Shown piece after piece: positions 13,878 through 21,589 of a stretch of DNA of 21,644 nucleotides (its first letter is position 1; every line of letters begins with the position of its first letter). The translations under genes and the position numbers were made by a program. Origin of the DNA: an uncultured Eubacteriales bacterium (lineage in GTDB: Bacteria; Bacillota; Clostridia; Oscillospirales; Butyricicoccaceae). The DNA is taken from NCBI GenBank assembly GCA_910586105.1, contig CAJUGU010000023.1:18401-40044 (forward strand), in the 5' to 3' direction. Below the pieces are notes generated by a model. That model had not been told where the DNA came from. It was given only the letters and a program-made list of their open reading frames with translations, and did not search any database.

Positions 13878-14420
13878 TTACTTCGCGAACGGTGCGCCCA
13901 GCATCCCGAGCAGCTCCCGCGCTTCTTCATCGGCAGCCGCCGTGGTGCAGATCACTACGTCCATGCCGCGTACCTTGTCGATCTGGTCATAGGAGATCTC
14001 CGGGAAGATCAGCTGTTCCTTCAGGCCCAGCGCATAGTTCCCGCGCCCGTCGAACGCGTCCGGGCTGATGCCGCGGAAGTCGCGCACACGCGGCAGCGCC
14101 ACGTTGAACAGGCGGTCGAGGAATTCCCACATCCGGTCGCCGCGCAGCGTGACCTTCACGCCGACCGGCATGCCTTCGCGCAGCTTGAAGTTCGCGACCG
14201 ACTTCTTCGCGTTCGTGATGACCGGCTTCTGGCCGGTGATCGCCGTCAGGTCGCGCACGACCGCTTCGAATACCTTCGAGTTGCCGTAGGCTTCCTTGCC
14301 GCAGCCTACGTTGACCACGATCTTGTCAAGCTTCGGGATCTGCATGACGCTTTTGTATTCAAACTTTTTCATCAGAGCAGGCGCGACCTCTGCGGTATAT
14401 TTATCCTTTAAATTCGGCAT
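13878..14420 (-). CDS. rplE: 50S ribosomal protein L5
   Basis: 180 residues, standard length. It opens MPNLKDKYTAEVAPALMKKF and has PKLDKIVVNVGCGKEAYGNS, GQKPVITNAKKSVANFKLRE and a final AADEEARELLGMLGAPF. L5 binds 5S rRNA and forms a bridge to S13. It starts 20 nt after rplX. Confidence 0.98.
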   Translation of the reverse strand: MPNLKDKYTAEVAPALMKKFEYKSVMQIPKLDKIVVNVGCGKEAYGNSKVFEAVVRDLTAITGQKPVITNAKKSVANFKLREGMPVGVKVTLRGDRMWEFLDRLFNVALPRVRDFRGISPDAFDGRGNYALGLKEQLIFPEISYDQIDKVRGMDVVICTTAAADEEARELLGMLGAPFAK

Positions 14421-14440
14421 TGGTTCCGTTTCCCTCCTCT

Positions 14441-14758
14441 TTACAGCGTCTCGCCGCAGTGCTTGCAGACCGCGGCCTTCTTCCCGTCCGTCAGCAGCTT
14501 GTGCGCCGGGCGGGTCGGCTTGTTACACTTCGGGCACACGCGCATCACCTTGCACGCGCGCAGCGCCCCTTCGCGCTTGACGATGCCGCCGGTCTCGCCC
14601 TGGCGGCGCGGCTTGACATGGCAGGTGAGCATGTTCACGCCCTCCAGCACGACCATGCCTTTCTTTACGTCGACGGAAAGGACCTTGCCGCGCTTGCCCT
14701 TTTCCTTACCCGACAGGACGACTGCGGTGTCGCCCGATTTTACATGCAGCGTATTCAT
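14441..14758 (-). CDS. rplX: 50S ribosomal protein L24, with C-terminal zinc ribbon
   Basis: 105 residues. The KOW domain opens MNTLHVKSGDTAVVLSGKEK and is followed by VNMLTCHVKPRRQGETGGIV. The C-terminal part has CPKC (75-78) and CKHC (98-101), a four-cysteine ribbon shared by many Gram-positive L24 proteins. L24 is an early assembly protein binding the 5' end of 23S rRNA near the tunnel exit. Confidence 0.97.
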   Translation of the reverse strand: MNTLHVKSGDTAVVLSGKEKGKRGKVLSVDVKKGMVVLEGVNMLTCHVKPRRQGETGGIVKREGALRACKVMRVCPKCNKPTRPAHKLLTDGKKAAVCKHCGETL

Positions 14759-14773
14759 CTTCCGGCGGCCTCC

Positions 14774-15142
14774 TTACAGTACTTCGGGAGCCAGCGACAG
14801 GATCTTCATATAATCCTTATCGCGCAGCTCGCGCGCCACGGGCCCAAAGATACGGGTCCCTCTCGGGTTCTTGTCTTCCTTGATGATGACAGCCGCGTTC
14901 TCGTCGAACCGGATATAGCTGCCATCCGCACGGCGCAGCCCCTTCACGGAGCGGACGATCACGGCCTTCACCACGTCGCCCTTCTTCACGCCGCCGCCCG
15001 GCGTCGCCTTGCGCACCGAGCAGACGATCACGTCGCCGATATTGCCGTAACGGCGGGTGGAGCCTCCGAGCACACGGATGCACTTCAGCTCCTTCGCGCC
15101 GCTGTTGTCTGCCGCGCGCAGAAATGTTTCCTGCTGGATCAT
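14774..15142 (-). CDS. rplN: 50S ribosomal protein L14
   Basis: 122 residues, the exact usual length. It opens MIQQETFLRAADNSGAKELK, has RRYGNIGDVIVCSVRKATPG, and ends FGPVARELRDKDYMKILSLA. L14 lies at the subunit interface with L19 and is also the docking site of silencing factor RsfS. It begins 15 nt after rpsQ. Confidence 0.98.
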   Translation of the reverse strand: MIQQETFLRAADNSGAKELKCIRVLGGSTRRYGNIGDVIVCSVRKATPGGGVKKGDVVKAVIVRSVKGLRRADGSYIRFDENAAVIIKEDKNPRGTRIFGPVARELRDKDYMKILSLAPEVL

Positions 15143-15157
15143 GTGCGGTTCTCCTCC

Positions 15158-15415
15158 TTACTTCGCCTTCTCGATGACCTCGACCAGGCGCCATCTCTTG
15201 TCCTTCGACAGCGGGCGGGTCTCCATCACCTTTACCTTGTCGCCGATCTTGCACTCGTTGTTTTCGTCGTGCGCCTTCAGCTTGTATGTGCGCTTGATGA
15301 CCTTCTTATACAGCTTGTGCTGCACGCTGTCCTCGATCGCAACTACGATGGTCTTGTCCATCTTATCGGAAACGACCTTGCCGGTCCTCGTTTTGCGTAA
15401 CGCTCTCTCGCTCAA
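15158..15415 (-). CDS. rpsQ: 30S ribosomal protein S17
   Basis: 85 residues in an OB fold: RKTRTGKVVSDKMDKTIVVA, then HKLYKKVIKRTYKLKAHDEN, GDKVKVMETRPLSKDKRWRL. S17 binds the 5' domain of 16S rRNA early in assembly. It lies between rpmC and rplN as usual, 14 nt after the former. Confidence 0.97.
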   Translation of the reverse strand: MSERALRKTRTGKVVSDKMDKTIVVAIEDSVQHKLYKKVIKRTYKLKAHDENNECKIGDKVKVMETRPLSKDKRWRLVEVIEKAK

Positions 15416-15429
15416 CTTCGCTTACCTCC

Positions 15430-15630
15430 TTACTTTGCCGCAAGCTGAAGCTCGCGGAGAACGGTGTTGACACGCGCGATATCGCGCTTGACCTCAGAAA
15501 TCTTGTTCACGTTTTCCAGCTGGTTGGTCGCGTGCTGAAGCCGCAGGTTAAAGAGGTCCTTTTTCAGCTCGCCGAGCTTGGCGGTCAGCTCTTCCGCCGA
15601 CAGCTCTCTGATCTCTTTTGCCTTCATCAT
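15430..15630 (-). CDS. rpmC: 50S ribosomal protein L29
   Basis: 66 residues, two long helices: MMKAKEIRELSAEELTAKLG, then LKKDLFNLRLQHATNQLENV and a KRDIARVNTVLREL end. Two adjacent ATGs (15630 and 15627) are possible; the first overlaps the rplP stop by 4 nt. L29 sits at the tunnel exit next to L23 and helps form the docking surface for trigger factor and SRP. Confidence 0.96.
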   Translation of the reverse strand: MMKAKEIRELSAEELTAKLGELKKDLFNLRLQHATNQLENVNKISEVKRDIARVNTVLRELQLAAK

Positions 15631-16055
15631 TCTTCACCACCAATCTTGGTCTCACGGGTCACGAACTTGGTCTTCACCGGCAGCTTGTGGCTGGCAAGGC
15701 GCAGCGCCTCGCGTGCGATCTCCTCCGATACGCCCGCGATCTCGAACAGAACGCGGCCCGGCTTGACCACCGCTACCCAATATTCGGGCGAGCCCTTACC
15801 GGAACCCATTCGGGTCTCGGCCGGCTTTTCGGTGACCGGCTTGTCGGGGAAGATCTTGATCCAGACCTGGCCGCCGCGCTTGATATAACGCGTCATCGCG
15901 ATACGCGCCGCCTCGATCTGGTTGGAGGTGATCCAGGCCGGCTCGGTCGCCGCGATGCCATAATCACCGTATGCTACGAAATTGCCGCGGGTGGCCTTGC
16001 CCTTCAGGCGGCCTCTGTGGACGCGGCGGTATTTGACTCTCTTTGGGAGCAGCAT
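15627..16055 (-). CDS. rplP: 50S ribosomal protein L16
   Basis: 142 residues: MLLPKRVKYRRVHRGRLKGK, EPAWITSNQIEAARIAMTRY, IKRGGQVWIKIFPDKPVTEK and GSGKGSPEYWVAVVKPGRVL are all conserved. L16 contacts A-site tRNA near the peptidyl transferase centre. Its ATG shares one base with the rpsC stop (TAATG), so translation is probably coupled. Confidence 0.98.
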   Translation of the reverse strand: MLLPKRVKYRRVHRGRLKGKATRGNFVAYGDYGIAATEPAWITSNQIEAARIAMTRYIKRGGQVWIKIFPDKPVTEKPAETRMGSGKGSPEYWVAVVKPGRVLFEIAGVSEEIAREALRLASHKLPVKTKFVTRETKIGGEE

Positions 16056-16831
16056 TAGCGATTGCCTCCTTCCTGCTGGCGGGGCGCACGGCGCTCCCCG
16101 CGGTCGTTCCGACGGCGGCGGTCGCCATCGCGGCGGTCCCTGCGGTCGCGGCGCTCAAACGCCGGCTTGGGCGCTTCAATCGAACGGCCCAGGCGCGGCC
16201 CGCCGGTCAGCACTTCGCCCTTGTAGATCCAGACCTTACAGCCGATCTTGCCATACGTGGTGTTCGCCTCGGCAAAGCCGTAGTCGATATCGGCGCGCAG
16301 CGTCTGCAGCGGGATGGTGCCTTCATGATAATGCTCGGTGCGCGCGATCTCCGCGCCGCCCAGACGGCCCGAGCAGCAGGTCTTGATGCCCTTCGCGCCC
16401 ATGCGCATCGCGCGGCCCATCGACTGCTTCATCGCGCGGCGGAACGAAATGCGCTTCTCCAGCTGCGCCGCAATGTTCTCCGCGACCAGCTGCGCGTTGG
16501 TGTCCGGGTTCTTGATCTCGATGATGTTGATCTTCACCGGCTTGCCGATCATCTTCGCAACGTCGGCCTGGAGCTTCTCGATCTCCGCGCCGCCCTTGCC
16601 GATCACCATGCCCGGCTTCGCGCACTGGATGAAAATGCGCACTTCCTTCGTGGTACGCTCAATCTCGATGCCCGGCACGCCTGCGGCGAACAGCAGCTTC
16701 TTGAGGTACTCACGGATCTTGTGGTCTTCCACGAGGAGGTCGCCGAACTCGCTGTCCTTCGCGAACCAACGGGAATCCCAATTCTTGATTACGCCCACAC
16801 GGAGCCCGTGCGGATTCACTTTCTGGCCCAT
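16055..16831 (-). CDS. rpsC: 30S ribosomal protein S3 with an Arg/Asp-rich C-terminal tail
   Basis: 258 residues, longer than the roughly 210-235 common in bacteria. It opens MGQKVNPHGLRVGVIKNWDS; the KH domain holds VIGKGGAEIEKL (76-87) and the C-terminal domain has QSMGRAMRMGAKGIKTCCSG (136-155) and GKIGCKVWIYKGEVL. The extra length is a low-complexity tail after GGPRLGRS (about 219-258), rich in R and D with repeats like RRDRRDRRDGDRRRRNDRG. S3 forms the mRNA entry tunnel and helps unwind mRNA. The tail probably lies on the solvent side; its role is unknown. Confidence 0.97.
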   Translation of the reverse strand: MGQKVNPHGLRVGVIKNWDSRWFAKDSEFGDLLVEDHKIREYLKKLLFAAGVPGIEIERTTKEVRIFIQCAKPGMVIGKGGAEIEKLQADVAKMIGKPVKINIIEIKNPDTNAQLVAENIAAQLEKRISFRRAMKQSMGRAMRMGAKGIKTCCSGRLGGAEIARTEHYHEGTIPLQTLRADIDYGFAEANTTYGKIGCKVWIYKGEVLTGGPRLGRSIEAPKPAFERRDRRDRRDGDRRRRNDRGERRAPRQQEGGNR

Positions 16832-16845
16832 TGTTTACCCTCCTC

Positions 16846-17184
16846 TTACTCTTTCTCCGCCAGGACGATGGTCACGTGCGACGTCCGCTTCAGGATGCGG
16901 AACGCACGGCCCTGTGCGCGCGGCATGACGCGCTTCATCACCGGTCCGGGAGCCACATGGACTTCCTTCACATACAGGTTCGAGCCGTCCATGTCGTGGT
17001 TGTTCTCGGCGTTGGCGATCGCGCTCTTGAGCAGCTTCGCCATCACCTCGGAGGCGGCCTTCGGGGTGTTCAGGATGATCGCCATCGCGGTCCCCGCGTC
17101 CTTGCCGCGGATCAGGTCGCAGATCAGCTTCATCTTGCGGGGGGTCATGCGCACGTTGCGCACGATTGCTTTTGCTTCACTCAT
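16846..17184 (-). CDS. rplV: 50S ribosomal protein L22
   Basis: 112 residues. It opens MSEAKAIVRNVRMTPRKMKL; the long hairpin loop that lines the exit tunnel is HVAPGPVMKRVMPRAQGRAF (76-95), the site where macrolide-resistance changes occur in other bacteria; no such change is evident by eye. It lies 14 nt after rpsS and 14 nt before rpsC. Confidence 0.98.
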   Translation of the reverse strand: MSEAKAIVRNVRMTPRKMKLICDLIRGKDAGTAMAIILNTPKAASEVMAKLLKSAIANAENNHDMDGSNLYVKEVHVAPGPVMKRVMPRAQGRAFRILKRTSHVTIVLAEKE

Positions 17185-17198
17185 GTTGCTTTACCCCC

Positions 17199-17480
17199 TT
17201 ACTTGCCGTTGTTGGAGGTCTTGCTGCCCGCATGCCCTCGGTAGGTGCGGGTCGGCGCGAACTCACCCAGCTTGTGGCCGACCATGTCCTCGGTCACATA
17301 GACCGGCACATGCTTGCGGCCGTCGTGTACGGCGATGGTGTGCCCGACGAATTCGGGGAATATCGTGGAGGCTCGCGACCAGGTCTTGACGACCTTCTTT
17401 TCGCCGGCCTCGTTCATCGCAGTGACCCTTTTGTAAAGCTCAGGAGCCACAAAGGGGCCTTTTTTAACGCTTCTGCCCAT
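17199..17480 (-). CDS. rpsS: 30S ribosomal protein S19
   Basis: 93 residues: MGRSVKKGPFVAPELYKRVT, KTWSRASTIFPEFVGHTIAV, HDGRKHVPVYVTEDMVGHKL and FAPTRTYRGHAG. S19 sits in the 30S head beside S13, near the A-site tRNA. It begins 18 nt after rplB with an AGGAGA-type ribosome site. Confidence 0.98.
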   Translation of the reverse strand: MGRSVKKGPFVAPELYKRVTAMNEAGEKKVVKTWSRASTIFPEFVGHTIAVHDGRKHVPVYVTEDMVGHKLGEFAPTRTYRGHAGSKTSNNGK

Positions 17481-17498
17481 GTTTCCTGTCTCCTTTCC

Positions 17499-18329
<831 letters not shown>

Positions 18330-18418
18330 AGTGGTGTTTCAACTCCTTGTTTTCTGTTACTTATCGGGGTGCCTTCCCCATAGTCGCGCGCCGCTGTGCG
18401 CGCTTATTGGAAGATGGT

Positions 18419-18712
18419 TTAAACCATGTTCTCGAAGATCTCGATCTTCTTGGAATCCTCGGTCAGGGTGACGACCGCTTTCTTCACCGCAGGAGTCTTG
18501 CCGGTGTGCACGCCCATGCGCTTCCACTTGCCCGGCAGCTTGATGGTGTTGACCTTCTTGACCTTCACGCCGAAGATCTCTTCAACAGCCTTGCGGATCT
18601 CGATCTTGTTCGCGTCGCGGGCGACCTCGAATACATATTTGTTGTCGGCCAGGCCCTCCATGGAGCGCTCGGTGATGACCGGCTTGCGGATAATATCGTA
18701 AGCGAATTTCAT
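18419..18712 (-). CDS. rplW: 50S ribosomal protein L23
   Basis: 97 residues: YDIIRKPVITERSMEGLADN, KYVFEVARDANKIEIRKAVE, IFGVKVKKVNTIKLPGK. L23 is the main docking site for trigger factor and SRP at the tunnel exit. Its ATG overlaps the rplD stop by 4 nt, indicating coupled translation. Confidence 0.97.
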   Translation of the reverse strand: MKFAYDIIRKPVITERSMEGLADNKYVFEVARDANKIEIRKAVEEIFGVKVKKVNTIKLPGKWKRMGVHTGKTPAVKKAVVTLTEDSKKIEIFENMV

Positions 18713-19338
18713 TCTGCGTAAACCTCCTCGATCTTCGCGACTGCCGCCTTATCGATGATGAACTTGTCGGCATTCAGGATGTCATACACGTTCAGGGTGC
18801 TGGCGATGGTGGTACGCACGCCGGGGATGTTTGCCGCCGACTTGACGACGTTTACACGGACCTCCGGGGTCACGACAAGGCTCTTGCTGTCCTGCGCGTC
18901 CAGCGCCTTGAGGAAGCCCGCGAAGTTCTTGGTCTTGATCTCGCCGAGGTCGAGCCCGTCGATCACAATGATCTCGCCCGCCGCCGCCTTCGCGCTCAGC
19001 GCGGAGAGCATCGCAAGGCGCTTGACCTTCTTGTTCAGCGTATAGTTATAGCTTCTCGGCTTGGGGCCCAGCGCGATGCCGCCGTGGGTCCACTGGGGGG
19101 AACGGATGGAGCCCTGGCGCGCACGGCCGGTGCCCTTCTGCCGCCACGGCTTGATGCCGCCGCCGCGCACCTCCGCGCGGGTCAGCGTCGATTGGGTGCC
19201 CTGCCGGCGGTTGGCCAGCTGGTTCTTCACTGCCGCGTGCATGACCGGTACATTCGGCTCGATGCCGAATACCGCCGCGTTCAGCTCCATTTCGCCGGTC
19301 TTTTCACCAGCCATGTTGTAAACTGCTACTGTAGGCAT
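18709..19338 (-). CDS. rplD: 50S ribosomal protein L4
   Basis: 209 residues. The extended tunnel loop contains GTQSTLTRAEVRGGGIKPWR (47-66) and QKGTGRARQGSIRSPQW (67-83); the C-terminal globular part has VVTPEVRVNVVKSAANIPGV and ends KAAVAKIEEVYAE. L4 lines the exit tunnel and, in E. coli, represses the S10 operon through its mRNA leader. Whether this L4 regulates here is unknown, but the long leader before rpsJ and the hairpins before rplC are candidates. Confidence 0.97.
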   Translation of the reverse strand: MPTVAVYNMAGEKTGEMELNAAVFGIEPNVPVMHAAVKNQLANRRQGTQSTLTRAEVRGGGIKPWRQKGTGRARQGSIRSPQWTHGGIALGPKPRSYNYTLNKKVKRLAMLSALSAKAAAGEIIVIDGLDLGEIKTKNFAGFLKALDAQDSKSLVVTPEVRVNVVKSAANIPGVRTTIASTLNVYDILNADKFIIDKAAVAKIEEVYAE

Positions 19339-19356
19339 TTCTGTTTCCTCCTCCCG

Positions 19357-20055
19357 TTACTTTCTTGCCGAAGCCTTCTGCGGGTTCTTGCTGACGCCGG
19401 CTGCCGGGCCCTTCGCGATCGGGTTCTTCTTCACCGTATCCTTCAGGATTACGATGCCGCCCTTCGGGCCGGGGATCGCGCCGCGCACGGCGATCATGTT
19501 CAGCTCGGGGTCGACCTTCACCACGTCAAGGTTCTGCACCGTGACCTGCTCCGCGCCCAGATGGCCGGGCATCATTTTGCCCTTCATGATCTTGGACGGG
19601 TCAGAGCACGCGCCCATCGAGCCCTGATGGCGGTGCATCGGGCCTGCGCCGTGGCTCATCGGGGAGCGGCCCGCGTTCCAGCGCTTGATAACGCCCGCGT
19701 AGCCCTTGCCCTTGGAAGTGCCGGTCACGTCGACGTAGTCGCCCTCGGCGAAAACGTCCGCCTTCAGCACGTCGCCCACGCTGTAGACCGAGCAGTCGGA
19801 CAGGCGGAACTCCTTCAGGTACTTCTTCAGCGCTTCGCCCGCCTTCTTCAGGTGGCCGAGCTGGGGCTTGTTGAGCTTGCGCTCGATGATGTCCTCAAAG
19901 CCGAGCTGGATGGCGTTGTAGCCTTCCTTTTCAACGGTCTTGACCTGGGTCACGACGCAGGGGCCTGCTTCGATGACGGTCACAGGGATGACCTTGCCCT
20001 CAGCGTCGAAGATCTGGGACATGCCGACCTTCTTGCCGATGATTGCTTTCTGCAT
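19357..20055 (-). CDS. rplC: 50S ribosomal protein L3
   Basis: 232 residues. It opens MQKAIIGKKVGMSQIFDAEG; the internal loop that reaches the peptidyl transferase centre contains RWNAGRSPMSHGAGPMHRHQ (125-144), GSMGACSDPSKIMKGKMMPG follows, and AIPGPKGGIVILKD is near the end. A TTAAGGAGG ribosome site precedes ATG 20055. A 294-nt gap separates it from rpsJ, unusual for this pair of genes. Confidence 0.98.
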   Translation of the reverse strand: MQKAIIGKKVGMSQIFDAEGKVIPVTVIEAGPCVVTQVKTVEKEGYNAIQLGFEDIIERKLNKPQLGHLKKAGEALKKYLKEFRLSDCSVYSVGDVLKADVFAEGDYVDVTGTSKGKGYAGVIKRWNAGRSPMSHGAGPMHRHQGSMGACSDPSKIMKGKMMPGHLGAEQVTVQNLDVVKVDPELNMIAVRGAIPGPKGGIVILKDTVKKNPIAKGPAAGVSKNPQKASARK

Positions 20056-20187
20056 GTTGTTTTCCTCCTTAAAAGGTTATTGGTTGGCCCGCACATTGGT
20101 CATACGGGGCAACTTGACCCTGCCGCGCGGATCGCGGCCAGGTGCAAACCGCGGGGTGGGTTGGGCCCGCAGTTTGTTTGCAAATTA
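20056..20187 (-). promoter_or_regulatory. Hairpins between the rpsJ downstream ORF and rplC
   Basis: On the minus strand AAACTGCGGG (20175-20166) pairs with CCCGCGGTTT (20155-20146), 10 bp with one G-U pair. GCCGCG / CGCGGC arms follow near 20140-20123. Just upstream GAGACC / GGTCTC forms another hairpin at about 20199-20216. No U tract follows, so attenuation or L4-type control is possible but not shown. Confidence 0.4.
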
Positions 20188-20349
20188 TCAGGGGCAGAGA
20201 CCTTTTCCGGTCTCCGGCCCGGGCTGGGGTTTGTATTGTTCCTCGCCAGTCCCGATATAGAGCATGAAGTCAACGATCTCCCGCTCGCTCCAACCGGCGG
20301 CCCGCAGCCCTAAGAGAAGTCTTGCGGCCTCCGCCGCCTCTATGCCGTT
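20188..20349 (-). other. Stop-free coding-like stretch directly after rpsJ, in frame with it
   Basis: After the rpsJ TAA, the same frame stays open for 53 more codons: NGIEAAEAARLLLGLRAAGW, then SEREIVDFMLYIGTGEEQYK and PQPGPETGKGLCP before a TGA. The composition (an alanine/leucine helix, GW-SE-EI-DF-LYI-TGE--Y-P) looks like real protein and recalls small clostridial proteins of that pattern, though I am not certain. There is no ATG, GTG or TTG near its beginning and no SD; ATA sits at the likely N-terminus. It may be a small gene that lost its start, or a readthrough extension of S10. The only ATG in frame is internal (20254-20252). Confidence 0.45.
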
Positions 20350-20661
20350 TTACAGCTTGATCTCGATGTCAACGCCAGCCGGAAGGTCGAGGCTCATGAG
20401 GCTTTCGACAGTCTTCTGCGCCGGGTTCAGGATATCGATCAGGCGCTTGTGCGTGCGGCGCTCGAACTGCTCGCGGCTGTCCTTATATTTATGAACGGCG
20501 CGAAGGATGGTGATGATCTCGCGCTCGGTGGGCAGCGGGATGGGGCCGGACACTTTCGCGCCCGTGCGCTTTGCGGCTTCGACGATCTTCTCGGCGCTCT
20601 GGTCGATCAGCTCATGGTCGTAAGCCTTCAGACGGATACGGATTTTCTCAGCGTTAGCCAT
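20350..20661 (-). CDS. rpsJ: 30S ribosomal protein S10
   Basis: 103 residues, the standard length: MANAEKIRIRLKAYDHELID, SGPIPLPTEREIITILRAVH, KYKDSREQFERRTHKRLIDI and a DLPAGVDIEIKL end. S10 is part of the 30S head and, with NusB, of transcription antitermination complexes. ATG 20661 is chosen for its GAGGAGG ribosome site; a longer frame into the leader has no such support. First gene of the S10 operon. After its stop the frame stays open for another 53 codons. Confidence 0.98.
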   Translation of the reverse strand: MANAEKIRIRLKAYDHELIDQSAEKIVEAAKRTGAKVSGPIPLPTEREIITILRAVHKYKDSREQFERRTHKRLIDILNPAQKTVESLMSLDLPAGVDIEIKL

Positions 20662-21024
20662 TGTGGTTTTTCCTCCTCGTACTTGTCGTACATTGTAATA
20701 ATGCGACCCGTCACGGAGAGAAACTGCAACCCTGCCAAGCGTATCTCGGCCGGGCATGAAAAGAACCGGGGCGCACCTGTAGTGCATGGATCCGGTCAAC
20801 AAAACACGAGTGGTTCCGGCCATCGGCCTTCCGGCGCAGGAGTGCGCTGGGGGTTCCGAATTTACGCGGGAACATCATGTTGCGCCGTCGGGGCAGAACG
20901 CCCTTCCGGCCAGATAGCAGTTATCTCAACCGCCCGATTGTCGGACCTACTCCGCTGAAGTTACCCGGGACATAAGGTACCGGCAATCTCCAGCATCATC
21001 GCGTGACTGCGCAGACCGCAGTGC
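20662..21024 (-). promoter_or_regulatory. Long leader of the S10 operon
   Basis: About 360 nt separate the promoter from rpsJ. The stretch is rich in short inverted repeats, e.g. AGATA-TATCT (about 20911-20925), GCACT-GGTGC type arms near 20776-20785 and GGCCGG/CCGGCC pairs. A 55-codon frame in the middle (opening MMFPRKFGTPS) lacks a ribosome site and I do not regard it as a gene. The length and structure suggest an RNA control element, perhaps for L4 or another ribosomal protein, but no known motif was identified with certainty. Confidence 0.5.
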
Positions 21025-21030
21025 TTAATA

Positions 21031-21059
21031 AGCATATAACAAACCCGGCTGGAAGTCAA
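21031..21059 (-). promoter_or_regulatory. Main promoter of the S10-spc-alpha cluster
   Basis: On the minus strand TTGACT (21059-21054) and TATGCT (21036-21031) are 17 nt apart; an AT-rich stretch (runs of T and A, 21061-21094) lies just upstream and could act as an UP element. The start point is expected near 21025. Confidence 0.75.
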
Positions 21060-21065
21060 GCCTTT

Positions 21066-21470
21066 TCGTAGAAATTTTTCGCATTTTTTTGGGGAAAACG
21101 CCGATAGCCCGGCAAGCCCGCCGGACAGCGGGACGTTGATACAGCTGCCCCCACAAAATGCGGGCTTTTTTCAGGCTTTCTGCGTGGAAAGAACACATTG
21201 AACCGCGCCACAGGCGCGGCAGCGGCGGAACGGCGTTGGTTGCGCCCGCAACCTGCATCCCACGGGCGCCCGCGGGCACAGCGCCCCTCGGCCAAACGCA
21301 AACCGGACAGGGGCAAGCCCGTCCGAAGCCCATTCAGTGCGAATCGGCGCAGCGCGGGCTGGCCGCCGCAAACAATCCTTGGCGTAAACCGGCAAAAAGC
21401 ACGCCAGCCGGGAAGCCCCTCGGCGGGCGCGCTCCGATCGCGCGCCAAGTTTGCACGCCGTCCAGCGGGC
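21066..21470. other. Gene-free GC-rich gap with palindromes
   Basis: I see no credible gene; the open frames lack ribosome sites and family similarity. Palindromes include CCGCGCC-GGCGCGG (21203-21219), GGTTGCG-CGCAACC (21238-21253), CGGAC-GTCCG (21304-21325) and GCGCGC-GCGCGC (21427-21445). The style resembles the rpoA/rplQ gap. Confidence 0.5.
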
Positions 21471-21505
21471 AAAAAACAAGCCCTGTCCCGTGAAGGACAA
21501 GGCTT
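21471..21505 (-). terminator. Terminator of the tRNA operon
   Basis: On the minus strand AAGCCTTGTCC (21505-21495) pairs with GGACAGGGCTT (21488-21478), 11 bp with one G-U pair and a short loop, followed by GTTTTTT. It lies 4 nt after the tRNA-Cys CCA end. Confidence 0.88.
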
Positions 21506-21509
21506 ATCC

Positions 21510-21583
21510 TGGAGGTACCACCCAGAATCGAACTGGGGATCAGGGAGTTGCAGTCCCACGCCTTACCGCTTGGCTATGGTACC
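21510..21583 (-). tRNA. tRNA-Cys (GCA), with encoded CCA
   Basis: Acceptor arms GGTACCA (5') and TGGTACC (3') pair fully; the D stem is GCC/GGC, the anticodon loop CTGCAAC gives GCA, and the T arm is CCCAG-TTCGATT-CTGGG. Discriminator U and an encoded CCA (21512-21510) follow. The first pair of the anticodon stem is a U-U mismatch. The gene follows tRNA-Gly by 6 nt. Confidence 0.95.
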
Positions 21584-21589
21584 GGATCC

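Noticed and set aside
20726..20880. 55-codon frame in the S10 leader (MMFPRKFGTPS...)
   Set aside because: No ribosome site and no recognised similarity; it more probably reflects conserved RNA sequence.
21158..21493. 111-aa plus-strand ORF in the right-hand gap
   Set aside because: It crosses the tRNA terminator, has no SD, and its composition follows from GC-rich palindromes.
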